From: Pseudomonas sp. L5B5
GTDB lineage: Bacteria; Pseudomonadota; Gammaproteobacteria; Pseudomonadales; Pseudomonadaceae
Length of the DNA: 64,000 bases
Direction of reading: 5' to 3'
NCBI RefSeq assembly: GCF_020520285.1
Contig: NZ_CP084742.1
Span: 5,084,001-5,148,000, forward strand
The position numbers and the translations under genes were made by a program. This document shows positions 55,006 through 64,000 of this stretch, piece after piece. The notes beneath the pieces are model-generated. The model saw nothing but the letters and a program-made list of their open reading frames with translations, did no database searches and had not been told where the DNA came from. Position 1 is the stretch's first letter. The number at the start of each line of letters is the position of its first letter.

Positions 55006-55419
55006 TCAGGGCTTGTTGTTCTGGGCCTTGAGCAGATCGCGGATCTCCCCCAGCAGCTCTTCTTCCTTGGTCGGTACCGGCGGTAGCGTCGGGGCCACGG
55101 CCTCTTCGCGCTTCAGACGGTTGATCACCTTGACCCCCATGAAGATGGCGAAGGCGATGATGACGAAATCGATGATGCTCTGGATGAACTTGCCGTAGGC
55201 CAGGACTACCGCTGGCGTATCGCCTGCGGCCGCCTTGAGGGTAACGGCCAGGTCGGCGAAGTTGACCCCTCCGATCAGCAGCCCGATTGGCGGCATGACC
55301 ACGTCACCGACAAAGGAGGAGACGATCTTGCCGAACGCGGCACCGATGATGATCCCCACGGCCATGTCGACCACATTACCTTTGACCGCGAAGGCCTTGA
55401 ACTCACTTAACACGCCCAT
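55006..55419 (-). CDS. mscL: Large-conductance mechanosensitive channel
   Basis: The 137-residue MscL has the family N-terminus ([27 protein letters not shown]) that forms the pore-lining helix, a periplasmic loop, a second membrane helix ([17 protein letters not shown]) and the cytoplasmic charged C-terminal helix. It opens on sudden hypo-osmotic tension. It converges with fpr. Confidence 0.95.
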   Translation of the reverse strand: MGVLSEFKAFAVKGNVVDMAVGIIIGAAFGKIVSSFVGDVVMPPIGLLIGGVNFADLAVTLKAAAGDTPAVVLAYGKFIQSIIDFVIIAFAIFMGVKVINRLKREEAVAPTLPPVPTKEEELLGEIRDLLKAQNNKP

Positions 55420-55706
55420 AGGTTATTTCCTTGTTGCAGATGAGGTTGGTTACAGCAGTGTAAGTCAGCAAAAAGCATTCTGCCGACTCAACTTTCTACA
55501 GTTCGCGGTTTATGACCGGTTTATCGACAAAGAGTTTAATCAAAGTGCCACTATTTTCGCGCGCGATATACCCCGTCATCGACGGTATAACCACAACATT
55601 CTGTCAATCAAGCGGTTGCGGGCTTTCTATTTAGCTTTCAGATATTTAGCCACTAGCCTCTAGCAGGCGTATCGAGATGCGCCTTATATAACTAGAGGAA
55701 TTCCAC
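55420..55706. promoter_or_regulatory. Intergenic region between divergent mscL and katB
   Basis: No gene is seen in these 287 bp, which are richer in A and T than their surroundings. An inverted repeat TATACC (55567-55572) and GGTATA (55584-55589) with an 11-base spacer lies 118 bp before katB and may be a regulator site. katB is usually peroxide-induced through OxyR; a canonical OxyR box was not recognised by eye. Confidence 0.4.
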
Positions 55707-57248
55707 ATGACTGCTTCTCTTGGCCTGGGGAGTCTTTCCCCGCGCGGCGTACTGGGCGTGCTTGCTGCCAGTATGCTGTCCCTTTCCGTACAGGCCGCCA
55801 CGCTGACCCGCGACAATGGCGCGGCGGTAGGCGACAACCAGAACTCACAGACCGCGGGGCCCAACGGGCCGGTGCTGCTGCAGGACGTGCAACTGATCCA
55901 GAAGCTTCAACGCTTCGACCGCGAGCGCATTCCAGAGCGCGTGGTGCATGCCCGTGGCACCGGTGCCCATGGCACTTTCACGGTGACTGACAGCCTCACT
56001 GACCTGACCCGGGCCAAGGTGTTCGCTGCTGGTGAAGTGACCCCGGTGTTCGTGCGCTTCTCGGCGGTGGTGCATGGCAACCATTCTCCGGAAACCCTGC
56101 GCGACCCTCGGGGTTTCGCCACCAAGTTCTACACCGCCGATGGCAACTGGGACCTGGTGGGCAACAACTTCCCGACTTTCTTCATCCGCGATGCCATCAA
56201 GTTCCCCGATATGGTGCATGCCTTCAAGCCCGATCCACGGACCAATCTGGATGATGATTCGCGGCGGTTCGATTTTTTCTCCCATGTACCCGAAGCCACC
56301 CGTACTTTGACCGAGCTGTACTCCAACTCCGGCACCCCGGCCAGTTATCGAGAAATGGACGGTAATGGCGTGCACGCCTACAAGTTGATCAATGCCAAGG
56401 GCGAAGTGCACTACGTGAAGTTCCACTGGAAGAGTCTGCAGGGCTTGAAGAATCTCGACCCGCAACAAGTGGTCGAGGTACAAGGCCGCGACTACAGCCA
56501 TATGACCCATGACTTGGTAACCCACATTAATAAAGGGGACTTTCCCAAATGGGACTTGTATGTCCAGGTATTGAAACCCGAAGACCTGGCCAAGTTTGAT
56601 TTCGACCCGCTGGATGCCACCAAGATCTGGCCCGGTATTCCCGAGCGCAAGGTCGGGCAGATGGTGTTGAACCGCAATCCGGGCAATGTCTTCCAGGAAA
56701 CCGAGCAGGTGGCCATGGCACCGGCCAACCTGGTGCCGGGTATCGAGCCCTCGGAGGATCGGCTGCTGCAGGGCCGGGTGTTCTCCTATGCCGACACCCA
56801 GATGTATCGCCTCGGGGCCAACGCCCTGCAACTGCCGATCAACGCACCGAAGGTCACGGTGAACAATGGCAACCAGGACGGCGCGATGAACCCGGGGCAC
56901 ACCCGCAGCGGGGTCAACTACCAGCCCAGCCGCCTGGAGCCTCGCGAGGAACCCCAGGCCGCGCGCTACAGCCAGTTGGCGCTGACGGGCAGCACCCAGC
57001 AGGCGAAGATCCAGCGTGAGCAGAACTTCAAGCAGGCCGGCGACCTGTATCGCTCCTACAGCAAGAAGGAGCGCCAGGACCTGATCGACAGCTTCGGCCA
57101 GTCCCTGGCCGGCACCGACGAGCAGAGCAAGCACATCATGCTGTCCTTCCTTTATAAGGCCGACCCTGAGTACGGCACCGGAGTCACCCAGGTGGCCAAG
57201 GGTGACCTGGCGCGAGTCAAGGCCCTGGCCGCCAAGCTCACGGATTGA
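55707..57248 (+). CDS. katB: Periplasmic catalase KatB
   Basis: The protein has 513 residues, the length of P. aeruginosa KatB, with a signal peptide ending SVQA at about 30. The heme catalase motifs are present: distal His81 in RVVHARGTGAHG, the asparagine-bearing FPTFFIRDAIKFPD region, and the proximal tyrosine in SYADTQMYRLG. It removes hydrogen peroxide. GAGGAA precedes the ATG. An ankyrin gene follows, as in known katB-ankB pairs. Confidence 0.95.
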   Translation: MTASLGLGSLSPRGVLGVLAASMLSLSVQAATLTRDNGAAVGDNQNSQTAGPNGPVLLQDVQLIQKLQRFDRERIPERVVHARGTGAHGTFTVTDSLTDLTRAKVFAAGEVTPVFVRFSAVVHGNHSPETLRDPRGFATKFYTADGNWDLVGNNFPTFFIRDAIKFPDMVHAFKPDPRTNLDDDSRRFDFFSHVPEATRTLTELYSNSGTPASYREMDGNGVHAYKLINAKGEVHYVKFHWKSLQGLKNLDPQQVVEVQGRDYSHMTHDLVTHINKGDFPKWDLYVQVLKPEDLAKFDFDPLDATKIWPGIPERKVGQMVLNRNPGNVFQETEQVAMAPANLVPGIEPSEDRLLQGRVFSYADTQMYRLGANALQLPINAPKVTVNNGNQDGAMNPGHTRSGVNYQPSRLEPREEPQAARYSQLALTGSTQQAKIQREQNFKQAGDLYRSYSKKERQDLIDSFGQSLAGTDEQSKHIMLSFLYKADPEYGTGVTQVAKGDLARVKALAAKLTD

Positions 57249-57257
57249 CCCCATCCC

Positions 57258-57281
57258 GCGTCACGCCCTCGGGCGTGACGC
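57258..57281 (+). terminator. Hairpin between katB and ankB
   Basis: GCGTCACGCC (57258-57267) and GGCGTGACGC (57272-57281) form a perfect 10-bp stem with a CTCG loop 10 bp past the katB stop. The following tract is only CTCCTTTATTT, so readthrough into ankB is likely. Confidence 0.65.
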
Positions 57282-57325
57282 CTCCTTTATTTGCAGGGGT
57301 TTCTTGAAACAAAGGGAGTCGCACC

Positions 57326-57874
57326 ATGCGCCTGTTCATTTCACTGCTGCTGGCCGCCTGCGCTCTGGAGGCTTATGCGGAGCAACCGAGCCCCGCCGAC
57401 CCGGTGGCGATCAAGGTCCAGCTGGAAAACTACTATTTCGATGCCGCTCGCCGTGGCGATGTAGAGATGCTCGACACCTTCATCGAGTCCGGTTATTCCC
57501 TCGATACCCGCGACGACAAGGGCTACACCGCGCTGATCCTCGCGGCCTATCACGGTCAGGGGCTGGCGGTGGAGCACCTGCTGGTCGCCGGGGCCGATGC
57601 TTGCGCCCAGGACCTGCGTGGCAATACCGCGCTCATGGGGGCGATCTTCAAGGGCGAGGTGCGGATTGCCCGGCGCTTGATGGCGGCTGATTGCAGCCCC
57701 GACCAGCGCAATGCCGCTGGCCAGACGGCGGCCATGTATGCCGGGCTGTTCAAGCGCACCGAGCTGCTCCAGGCCCTGGCAGCCAAGGGGGCGAACCTCG
57801 ACGCCGAGGATCCGTTGGGCAATAGCGCCACGCGCCTGGCCAGTGGGCAGATACGCACCGTCGCGCCGCACTGA
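57326..57874 (+). CDS. ankB: Ankyrin-repeat protein AnkB
   Basis: The 182-residue protein has a likely signal peptide (LFISLLLAACALEAYA) and four or five ankyrin repeats; the patterns KGYTALILAAYHGQGLAVEHLL and GNTALMGAIFKGEVRIARRLM show the repeat. In P. aeruginosa the neighbouring AnkB is needed for full KatB activity; that role is assumed here. It starts at ATG 57326. Confidence 0.88.
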   Translation: MRLFISLLLAACALEAYAEQPSPADPVAIKVQLENYYFDAARRGDVEMLDTFIESGYSLDTRDDKGYTALILAAYHGQGLAVEHLLVAGADACAQDLRGNTALMGAIFKGEVRIARRLMAADCSPDQRNAAGQTAAMYAGLFKRTELLQALAAKGANLDAEDPLGNSATRLASGQIRTVAPH

Positions 57875-57919
57875 TCAGCGTCAGCTGAGCTATCATCGCG
57901 GTTTTTGCCGGGGGTTCAG

Positions 57920-59287
57920 ATGGCCAAGGCCAAGCGCATGTATGGCTGCACCGAGTGCGGCTCCACCTTCCCCAAATGGGCCGGGCAATGCGGCGAGTGC
58001 GGAGCCTGGAACACCCTGACCGAGACCATGATCGAAAGCGGTGGTGCTGCGGCTCCGGCCGGACGCACCGGCTGGGCTGGGCAACAGGCGCAGATCAAGA
58101 CCCTGGCCGAGGTCAGCGTCGAGGAAATTCCGCGTTTTTCCACCGCGTCCGGCGAGCTTGACCGGGTGCTCGGCGGCGGCCTGGTGGATGGCTCTGTGGT
58201 GCTGATCGGCGGCGATCCGGGGATCGGCAAATCGACCATCCTGCTCCAGACCCTGTGCAACATCGCCACGCGCATGCCGGCGCTGTATGTCACCGGCGAG
58301 GAATCCCAGCAGCAGGTGGCGATGCGGGCCCGACGGCTGGGGCTGCCCCAGGACCAGCTGCGGGTGATGACCGAGACCTCCATCGAGACCATCATCGCTA
58401 CCGCTCGAATGGAAAAACCCAAGGTCATGGTGATCGATTCCATTCAGACCATTTTCACCGAGCAACTGCAATCGGCCCCGGGCGGCGTGTCCCAGGTGCG
58501 CGAGAGCGCGGCCTTGCTGGTGCGTTATGCCAAGCAGAGCGGCACGGCGATCTTCCTGGTGGGCCACGTGACCAAGGAAGGTGCCCTGGCCGGTCCGCGG
58601 GTGCTGGAGCACATGGTGGATACCGTGCTGTATTTCGAAGGCGAGTCCGACGGGCGCCTGCGCTTGCTGCGAGCGGTGAAGAACCGCTTTGGCGCGGTCA
58701 ACGAGCTGGGCGTGTTCGGCATGACCGACCGTGGCCTGAAGGAGGTCTCCAACCCTTCGGCGATCTTCCTCACGCGGGCCCAGGAGGAGGTTCCGGGCAG
58801 CGTGGTCATGGCCACCTGGGAAGGCACGCGGCCGATGCTGGTGGAAGTCCAGGCGCTGGTGGATGACAGCCACTTGGCCAATCCGCGCCGGGTGACCCTG
58901 GGCCTGGACCAGAACCGCTTGTCGATGCTGCTGGCCGTGCTGCACCGCCATGGTGGCATTCCAACCCACGACCAGGATGTGTTCCTCAACGTGGTGGGTG
59001 GGGTCAAGGTGCTGGAAACCGCCTCCGACCTGGCGCTGATGGCGGCGGTGATGTCGAGCTTGCGCAACCGGCCGCTACCCCATGACCTGCTGGTGTTCGG
59101 CGAGGTCGGCCTGTCCGGTGAGGTGCGTCCGGTGCCCAGTGGCCAGGAGCGCTTGAAGGAGGCCGCCAAGCACGGCTTCAAGCGGGCCATCGTGCCCAAG
59201 GGCAACGCCCCGAAGGAGCCGCCGGCAGGGTTGAAGATCATCGCCGTGACCCGCCTGGAACAGGCGCTGGACGCACTTTTCGAATAA
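57920..59287 (+). CDS. radA: DNA repair protein RadA
   Basis: This 455-residue protein has a four-cysteine zinc finger (Cys10, Cys13, Cys24, Cys27), a RecA-like ATPase with Walker A GGDPGIGKST at 97-106, the RadA-specific KNRFG motif (VKNRFGAVNELG), and a C-terminal Lon-protease-like domain. It promotes branch migration in recombination and repair. The ATG at 57920 is chosen, as the 5 residues before it lack a ribosome site. Confidence 0.95.
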   Translation: MAKAKRMYGCTECGSTFPKWAGQCGECGAWNTLTETMIESGGAAAPAGRTGWAGQQAQIKTLAEVSVEEIPRFSTASGELDRVLGGGLVDGSVVLIGGDPGIGKSTILLQTLCNIATRMPALYVTGEESQQQVAMRARRLGLPQDQLRVMTETSIETIIATARMEKPKVMVIDSIQTIFTEQLQSAPGGVSQVRESAALLVRYAKQSGTAIFLVGHVTKEGALAGPRVLEHMVDTVLYFEGESDGRLRLLRAVKNRFGAVNELGVFGMTDRGLKEVSNPSAIFLTRAQEEVPGSVVMATWEGTRPMLVEVQALVDDSHLANPRRVTLGLDQNRLSMLLAVLHRHGGIPTHDQDVFLNVVGGVKVLETASDLALMAAVMSSLRNRPLPHDLLVFGEVGLSGEVRPVPSGQERLKEAAKHGFKRAIVPKGNAPKEPPAGLKIIAVTRLEQALDALFE

Positions 59288-59318
59288 ATCGGGCTGTTAC
59301 TGAAGGGACGCAAACGAC

Positions 59319-60047
59319 ATGGGCATGACAAGCATGAAGGACTGGCTGCTGGGCATCGGCCTGCTGTGTGGTTGCAGCCTGGCCCTGGCCCAGCAGGCCG
59401 AGGTGCCGCCAGGCTACTGGGTCGCGCAGCAGGTGCCGGTGGGGGACGGTTCGACGCTGCAGGTGCTGGAAGATGTGCGCATCACTGAGCGGATGCATGA
59501 TGAAAACTGGGGCAGCAGCATGGATGCGGACAGCCTCCCCGAAGCTGAGGACGGCCAGCCGGCGGAACCGTTGGAGGCCCAGGCGCGCCTGGTTTCGGAC
59601 AGTGGCCAGGTATTGGCGCAGAGGGCCCTGGGTTATCCCCTGGCCAATGTGAAGAAGGCTCCGCTCAGCGGCCTGCCATTGCCGACGTTCTTCCTGTCCA
59701 TCGACCAGACCGCGCCCCTGGGCAGCTACAGTGGCCCGATCACCGAGGTGCTGGTGCCGGCGCAGAATCATCTGGACCCGGTGCCGTGCCTGGACGAGAG
59801 CGGCGAGAAGCGGCCGCTGATGTTCAGCCGTACCGGCAAGGCGGCCTGGCAGATAGTGCCTGCCAGCGGGGGCGGGACCGAAACCATCCAGCAGGTGTCG
59901 TCGGCCTCGACCATGGAGGGCGAGGAGTTCATCACGACCTATCGCACCTTCCGTTATGTCGATGGGCAGTGGACGGCGGTTTCGCGGGAGCAGGCAGGCT
60001 ACTGGGACATGGAAAACGACTTTCCCGAGCCTGCGCTGTTTCCCTGA
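59319..60047 (+). CDS. Secreted hypothetical protein
   Basis: This 242-residue protein has a signal peptide (LLGIGLLCGCSLALAQQ) and an acidic mature region with no recognised domain. It appears to be beta-rich, with segments such as PPGYWVAQQVPVGDGST and RTFRYVDGQWTAVSREQAGYW. A cysteine in the signal region (GCSLA) could suggest a lipoprotein, but the lipobox is imperfect. ATG 59319 is used; ATG 59334 is an alternative with the same signal peptide. It follows radA on the same strand. Confidence 0.65.
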   Translation: MGMTSMKDWLLGIGLLCGCSLALAQQAEVPPGYWVAQQVPVGDGSTLQVLEDVRITERMHDENWGSSMDADSLPEAEDGQPAEPLEAQARLVSDSGQVLAQRALGYPLANVKKAPLSGLPLPTFFLSIDQTAPLGSYSGPITEVLVPAQNHLDPVPCLDESGEKRPLMFSRTGKAAWQIVPASGGGTETIQQVSSASTMEGEEFITTYRTFRYVDGQWTAVSREQAGYWDMENDFPEPALFP

Positions 60048-60060
60048 ATCGGTCGGCCGG

Positions 60061-60429
60061 TCAGATATCGATCAGCGCGCCCAGCTCCCTTTCCAGCTCC
60101 TCGGGGTCGCCCAGGTTCAGCTCGATCAGGCGCCGCAGGTGCTCGATGGATTCCAGGCCGATATGCAGGCAGACGAAGCCCAGCTGGCCATTGTTGTCGT
60201 GGGCCAGTTGCACATCCATGCGTACATCGGCGTCCTGGCCCAGGTGGATATCGGCTTCGAAGGGACGCTCGGGATCGCCCATCCAGGGCGCGGGGCGTTC
60301 GATCAGCAAGCCCTTGAGGGATAGGTCCAGCAGTTGCACGGGCCAGCGGTAGGTCCCCTGGCTGAGTTCGGTCCGGGCATCGAAGGCGATGCGTTTGAAG
60401 CGTCGGCGGTCGTCGTGTTGCTCGCTCAT
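60061..60429 (-). CDS. PilZ-domain protein (c-di-GMP receptor candidate)
   Basis: This 122-residue single-domain PilZ protein has both c-di-GMP contact motifs: RRRFKR near residue 8 and DLSLKG at about 47-52 (DxSxxG form). Such small proteins couple cyclic-di-GMP to motility, exopolysaccharide or secretion through partner proteins. It starts at ATG 60429; the frame opens at 60453. It converges with the secreted hypothetical gene. Confidence 0.85.
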   Translation of the reverse strand: MSEQHDDRRRFKRIAFDARTELSQGTYRWPVQLLDLSLKGLLIERPAPWMGDPERPFEADIHLGQDADVRMDVQLAHDNNGQLGFVCLHIGLESIEHLRRLIELNLGDPEELERELGALIDI

Positions 60430-60678
60430 GGGCTGGCCCTCTGCGTGGTGCACTGACTATAGACCCCGGCGCCGGCCTGCCGCTACAAGCCATGTCGCAC
60501 CTTGCGAAGCAGTCGCCGTAACCGGTGCCGGCAGCACTCGCCAGGCACTGCCAACCGACCCTGGATTCGGTCCGCACCTTGAAAGAGTGCTCTAGACCAA
60601 CGTGGGGGCTGGCCTTTGAGTGGAGTAGCGCTACACTCGCAAGCGCTGTCTTTCTGTCCACCTGGCTGGAATATAAAA
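60430..60678. promoter_or_regulatory. Intergenic promoter region between the PilZ gene and cstA
   Basis: No gene is seen here. A perfect 10-bp palindrome GTAGCGCTAC (60625-60634) lies 45 bp before the cstA start and could be an operator or overlap the promoter. A regulator was not identified. Confidence 0.35.
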
Positions 60679-62745
60679 ATGAAAAACAATAATAGCCCGC
60701 TACGCCACCTGCCCTGGCTGGTGCTGGCAATCGTAGGAGCATGCGCCCTTGGCGTAGTTGCATTGCGTCGAGGCGAGGCGATCAACGCCTTGTGGATCGT
60801 GGTCGCTGCCGTGGCCATTTATCTGGTGGCGTACCGGTACTACAGCTTGTTCATCGCCAACAACGTGATGCAGCTGGATTCGAGCCGGGCCACTCCCGCC
60901 GTGCTCAACAATGACGGTCTGGACTATGTGCCGACCAACAAGCACATCCTGTTCGGACACCATTTCGCGGCCATCGCTGGCGCGGGTCCCCTGGTGGGCC
61001 CGGTCCTGGCTGCACAGATGGGCTACCTGCCCGGAACCCTGTGGCTGATTGCCGGCGTGGTCCTGGCCGGTGCGGTGCAGGACTTCATGGTGCTGTTCCT
61101 GTCCACCCGGCGGAACGGCCGTTCCCTGGGCGACATGGTCCGTGAGGAGATGGGCCGCGTGCCTGGCACCATCGCGCTGTTCGGCTGCTTCCTGATCATG
61201 ATCATCATCCTTGCGGTGCTGGCGCTGATCGTGGTCAAGGCCCTCGCCGAGAGCCCATGGGGCATCTTCACGGTGATGGCGACCATCCCGATCGCGATGT
61301 TCATGGGCGTGTACATGCGCTACATCCGCCCAGGCCGCATCGGCGAGATCTCGCTGGTCGGCGTGCTGCTGCTGCTCGGTTCCATCTGGCTGGGCGGCCA
61401 GGTAGCGGCCGATCCGGTCTGGAGCAAGATGTTCACCTTCACTGGCATCCAGATCACCTGGATGCTGATCGGCTACGGTTTCGTCGCTGCGGTGCTGCCG
61501 GTGTGGCTGATCCTGGCACCTCGTGACTACCTGTCGACCTTCCTCAAGATCGGCACCATCATCGCCCTGGCGATCGGCATCCTGATCACCATGCCCGAGC
61601 TGAAGATGCCGGCCCTGACCCAGTTCACCGACGGCACCGGCCCGGTATGGAAGGGCGGCCTGTTCCCGTTCCTGTTCATCACCATTGCCTGTGGCGCGGT
61701 ATCCGGCTTCCATGCGCTGATCTCCTCGGGGACCACGCCCAAGTTGCTGGATAACGAGACCAACGCCCGTTACATCGGCTATGGCGGCATGCTCATGGAG
61801 TCCTTCGTGGCGATCATGGCCATGGTTGCCGCTTCGGTGATCGAGCCTGGCGTGTACTTCGCCATGAACAGCCCGGCGGCCATTGTCGGCGGCGACGTGG
61901 TTACCGTTGCCCAAACCGTCAGCAGCTGGGGCTTTGTGATCAGCCCGGAACAACTGCAGGCAGTGGCCAAGGACATCGGTGAAAACACCATCCTGGCCCG
62001 TGCCGGTGGTGCCCCGACCCTGGCGGTGGGGATCGCGCAGATCCTGCACCATGTGCTGCCGGGTGAGAACACCATGGCCTTCTGGTACCACTTCGCGATC
62101 CTGTTCGAGGCGCTGTTCATCCTCACGGCCGTGGATGCCGGCACCCGCGCCGGGCGCTTCATGCTCCAGGACTTGCTGGGTTCCTTCGTTCCGGCGCTCA
62201 AGCGCACTGAATCCTGGACCGCCAACCTGATTGCCACCGCTGGCTGCGTGGCGCTCTGGGGCTACCTGTTGTACCAGGGCGTGATCGATCCGCTGGGTGG
62301 CATCAATACCCTGTGGCCACTGTTCGGCATCTCCAACCAGATGCTGGCCGGTATCGCCCTGATGCTGGGCACCGTGGTCCTGATCAAGATGAAGCGCCAG
62401 CGCTACATCTGGGTCACCTTGCTGCCGGCCGTGTGGCTGCTGATCTGCACCACCACCGCCGGTTTCATCAAGCTGTTCGACCCAAGCCCGGCCATCGGTT
62501 TCCTGGCGCTGGCCAAGAAGTACAGCGATGCCCTGGCCAACGGCCAGATCCTCGCTCCGGCCAAGGACATCACGCAGATGCAGCACGTGATCTTCAACGC
62601 CTATACCAACGCGGCACTGACTGCCCTGTTCCTGCTGGTGGTGTTCAGCATCCTGTTCTACGCGCTCAAGGTCGGCGTCGCCGCCTGGGGCAGCAAGGAG
62701 CGTACGGATAAGGAATCGCCTTACCAGACAGTACCGGACGCCTGA
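60679..62745 (+). CDS. cstA: CstA/BtsT-family pyruvate (carbon starvation) transporter
   Basis: This 688-residue transporter starts at ATG 60679 ([14 protein letters not shown]). It has about 16-18 membrane helices and the CstA signatures [25 protein letters not shown] (in part) and [17 protein letters not shown]. Family members take up pyruvate or peptides when carbon is short. The downstream order with YbdD and YjiA matches btsT-yjiX-yjiA of E. coli. Confidence 0.93.
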   Translation: MKNNNSPLRHLPWLVLAIVGACALGVVALRRGEAINALWIVVAAVAIYLVAYRYYSLFIANNVMQLDSSRATPAVLNNDGLDYVPTNKHILFGHHFAAIAGAGPLVGPVLAAQMGYLPGTLWLIAGVVLAGAVQDFMVLFLSTRRNGRSLGDMVREEMGRVPGTIALFGCFLIMIIILAVLALIVVKALAESPWGIFTVMATIPIAMFMGVYMRYIRPGRIGEISLVGVLLLLGSIWLGGQVAADPVWSKMFTFTGIQITWMLIGYGFVAAVLPVWLILAPRDYLSTFLKIGTIIALAIGILITMPELKMPALTQFTDGTGPVWKGGLFPFLFITIACGAVSGFHALISSGTTPKLLDNETNARYIGYGGMLMESFVAIMAMVAASVIEPGVYFAMNSPAAIVGGDVVTVAQTVSSWGFVISPEQLQAVAKDIGENTILARAGGAPTLAVGIAQILHHVLPGENTMAFWYHFAILFEALFILTAVDAGTRAGRFMLQDLLGSFVPALKRTESWTANLIATAGCVALWGYLLYQGVIDPLGGINTLWPLFGISNQMLAGIALMLGTVVLIKMKRQRYIWVTLLPAVWLLICTTTAGFIKLFDPSPAIGFLALAKKYSDALANGQILAPAKDITQMQHVIFNAYTNAALTALFLLVVFSILFYALKVGVAAWGSKERTDKESPYQTVPDA

Positions 62746-62761
62746 CCCGAGGATTGCAACG

Positions 62762-62959
62762 ATGTTCAATGACCTGAGTCGCCTCGGTAAATACCTCGGT
62801 CAGGCCGCACGCCTGATGGTCGGCATGCCCGACTACGACAACTATGTCGAACACATGCAAACCAAGCACCCGGACAAGCCGGTGATGTCGTACGAGGCGT
62901 TCTTCCGTGAGCGCCAGGAAGCACGTTACGGCGGCAAGGGCGGTCCGAAGTGCTGTTGA
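62762..62959 (+). CDS. ybdD: YbdD/YjiX-family small protein
   Basis: The 65-residue cytoplasmic protein has the YbdD pattern: [25 protein letters not shown], then [23 protein letters not shown]. It ends in a CC pair. It always accompanies CstA-type transporters, with unknown function, probably a regulator or helper. It lies 16 bp after cstA with GAGGAT upstream of the ATG. Confidence 0.9.
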   Translation: MFNDLSRLGKYLGQAARLMVGMPDYDNYVEHMQTKHPDKPVMSYEAFFRERQEARYGGKGGPKCC

Positions 62960-62984
62960 GGCACTGCGTTTAGGCAATACCCCT

Positions 62985-63048
62985 GTAGGAGCCGGCTGGT
63001 CGGCGATAGCGATCTTTGGAACGCCATCACCGGCCAGCCGGCTCCTAC
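62985..63048 (+). repeat. REPIN-like long hairpin
   Basis: Arms GTAGGAGCCGGCTGG (62985-62999) and CCAGCCGGCTCCTAC (63034-63048) are a perfect 15-bp inverted repeat, with further imperfect pairing inside (GGCGAT/ATCACC). It separates ybdD from the YjiA gene. Confidence 0.85.
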
Positions 63049-63058
63049 GTTTTCAGGC

Positions 63059-64000
63059 ATGGGAGACCCCGTTTTGCACAATCCTGTTCCCGTCACCGTA
63101 CTCAGCGGTTTTCTCGGCGCCGGCAAGACCACCTTGTTGCGCCATCTGCTCAAGGCCGAGCACGGCTTGAAGCTTGCCGTGATCGAAAACGAATTCAGTG
63201 ATGCCGGTATCGACAGCCAGTTGCTGGGCGATGAGCCGGTGCAAGTCATGACCCTGTCCAATGGCTGTGTCTGCTGCACCATCCACACCGACCTGAGCAA
63301 GGCCCTGTACCTGCTGCTGGAGCGCCTGGACAGCGGCGAGATCGCCTTCGACCGGCTGGTGATCGAGTGCACCGGCCTGGCGGACCCGGCGCCGGTGGCG
63401 CAGACCTTCTTCATCGATGAGGAACTGCGCGATCGTTACATCCTCGACGGCATCATTACCCTGGTCGATGCTGCACACGCCGAATTCCACCTGACCCAGA
63501 CCATTGCCCAGGCGCAGATCGGCTTTGCCGATCGGCTGCTGGTGAGCAAGCGCGACCTGGTGGACGAGGCCTCGTTCGAGGCCCTCTGCCAGCGCCTGAC
63601 GCGGATCAACCGCCGGGCATCGATCCATGTGGTGGACCACGGCAACATCGAGCTGGCGCAGTTGCTGGACGTGCGCGGCTTCAACCTCAATGCCGACCTG
63701 GGCGGCGGCATCAGCCTGCGCCCGGTGAGCAAGGCACCCTCGCTGGACCGTATCGCCAGCCTGGTGCTGCGTACCGAGCAGGCCCTGGACCTGGAGCGCC
63801 TGAGCGAGTTCATGAATGAACTGCTGGAAGACCATGGCAAGCAGTTGCTGCGCTACAAGGGCGTGCTGAATGTCATCGACGAGCCCCGGCGCATGGTGTT
63901 CCAGGGGGTGCTCAAACTCTATGGCTTCGACTGGGACACCGAGTGGGCCGAGGGTGAAACCCGCGAGAGCGTCATGGTGTTCATCGCCGACGACCTGCCG
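63059..64000 (+). CDS. yjiA: YjiA-like zinc/metal GTPase of the COG0523 (CobW) family, cut by window end
   Basis: The first 314 residues are visible. The P-loop SGFLGAGKTTLL lies near the N-terminus, followed by the metal motif CVCC (NGCVCCTIHTDL) and the guanine-specificity motif SKRDLV. The C-terminal CobW domain begins with LRYKGVLNVIDEP. The frame opens at ATG 63059, but TTG 63074 has a better Shine-Dalgarno sequence (GGGAGA at 63061-63066) and is equally possible. The gene continues past 64000. In E. coli yjiA ends the btsT-yjiX-yjiA operon. Confidence 0.88.
   Translation, partial: MGDPVLHNPVPVTVLSGFLGAGKTTLLRHLLKAEHGLKLAVIENEFSDAGIDSQLLGDEPVQVMTLSNGCVCCTIHTDLSKALYLLLERLDSGEIAFDRLVIECTGLADPAPVAQTFFIDEELRDRYILDGIITLVDAAHAEFHLTQTIAQAQIGFADRLLVSKRDLVDEASFEALCQRLTRINRRASIHVVDHGNIELAQLLDVRGFNLNADLGGGISLRPVSKAPSLDRIASLVLRTEQALDLERLSEFMNELLEDHGKQLLRYKGVLNVIDEPRRMVFQGVLKLYGFDWDTEWAEGETRESVMVFIADDLP

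Noticed and set aside
60700..62769. Very long minus-strand open frame (689 codons) opposite cstA
   Set aside because: It is a codon-position shadow of the cstA gene in high-GC DNA: histidine-, glutamine- and aspartate-rich with no domain. CstA on the other strand has clear family motifs.

Overview
The window is high-GC gammaproteobacterial chromosome and reads as Pseudomonas, most likely the P. fluorescens/protegens/chlororaphis side of the genus. The evidence is the hasISRADEF heme-acquisition locus, cioAB with a perfect Anr box, the katB-ankB pair, a pcaQ-pcaHG unit, REP/REPIN palindromes of the GTAGGAGC and GTAGCCGCTG types, and a structured leader RNA typical of the genus. The species assignment is inference.

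Region by region. (1) 1-11.7 kb is a catabolic island. It holds an iac-type indole-3-acetate (IAA) degradation cluster, iacABCDEFG, then divergent iacR and iacHI. Directly beside it are an AraC regulator and a translationally coupled nitrilase-aldoxime dehydratase pair with an outer-membrane channel. Together they could take an aryl-acetaldoxime to a nitrile, then to an arylacetic acid such as IAA, and on towards catechol. (2) 11.7-14.15 kb holds two tandemly duplicated genes for secreted two-domain proteins resembling fimbrial tip adhesins. Their N-terminal halves differ and their C-terminal halves are almost identical; remnants of both flanking genes sit at the duplication junction. (3) 14.2-24.5 kb is mostly housekeeping: a membrane-anchored EEP-family hydrolase, YciC-like and DUF2076 proteins, a NYN nuclease beside a DEDDh exonuclease, an Lrp regulator with a YedA-like exporter, an esterase-like hydrolase, RhlE and a BaiN-like flavoprotein.

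(4) 24.5-25.1 kb is a gene-free array of four 133-134 bp repeats. Each repeat has a DnaA-box 9-mer (three TTATCCACA, one TTGTCCACA) and an AT-rich TCAAAAA block. (5) 25.1-33.8 kb has a histone-deacetylase-family hydrolase, an acetyltransferase, TesB, a HAD phosphatase, a secreted hydrolase with a YpfJ-like metalloprotease, the protocatechuate branch (pcaQ, pcaHG), a TetR regulator and a small membrane protein. (6) 33.8-43.7 kb is the full heme-acquisition locus: Fur box, HasI sigma factor, HasS anti-sigma, HasR receptor, HasA hemophore and the HasDEF type I secretion system.

(7) 43.7-49.5 kb has trmA with an upstream purine permease, a small secreted protein, a HigBA toxin-antitoxin pair with a palindromic operator, a structured RNA leader with its small downstream gene, and an MFS exporter. 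(8) 49.5-57.9 kb has the cyanide-insensitive oxidase cioAB plus a 56-residue DUF2474 subunit gene, RlmG, a ferredoxin-NADP reductase, MscL and catalase KatB with AnkB. (9) 57.9-64 kb has RadA, a secreted hypothetical, a PilZ protein, and the cstA-ybdD-yjiA carbon-starvation cluster; yjiA is cut by the window end.

No tRNA, rRNA, CRISPR array, transposase or prophage was recognised. The least explained items are the DnaA-box repeat array, the tandem adhesin-like pair, the structured leader RNA, and the coupling of aldoxime/nitrile conversion to IAA catabolism.
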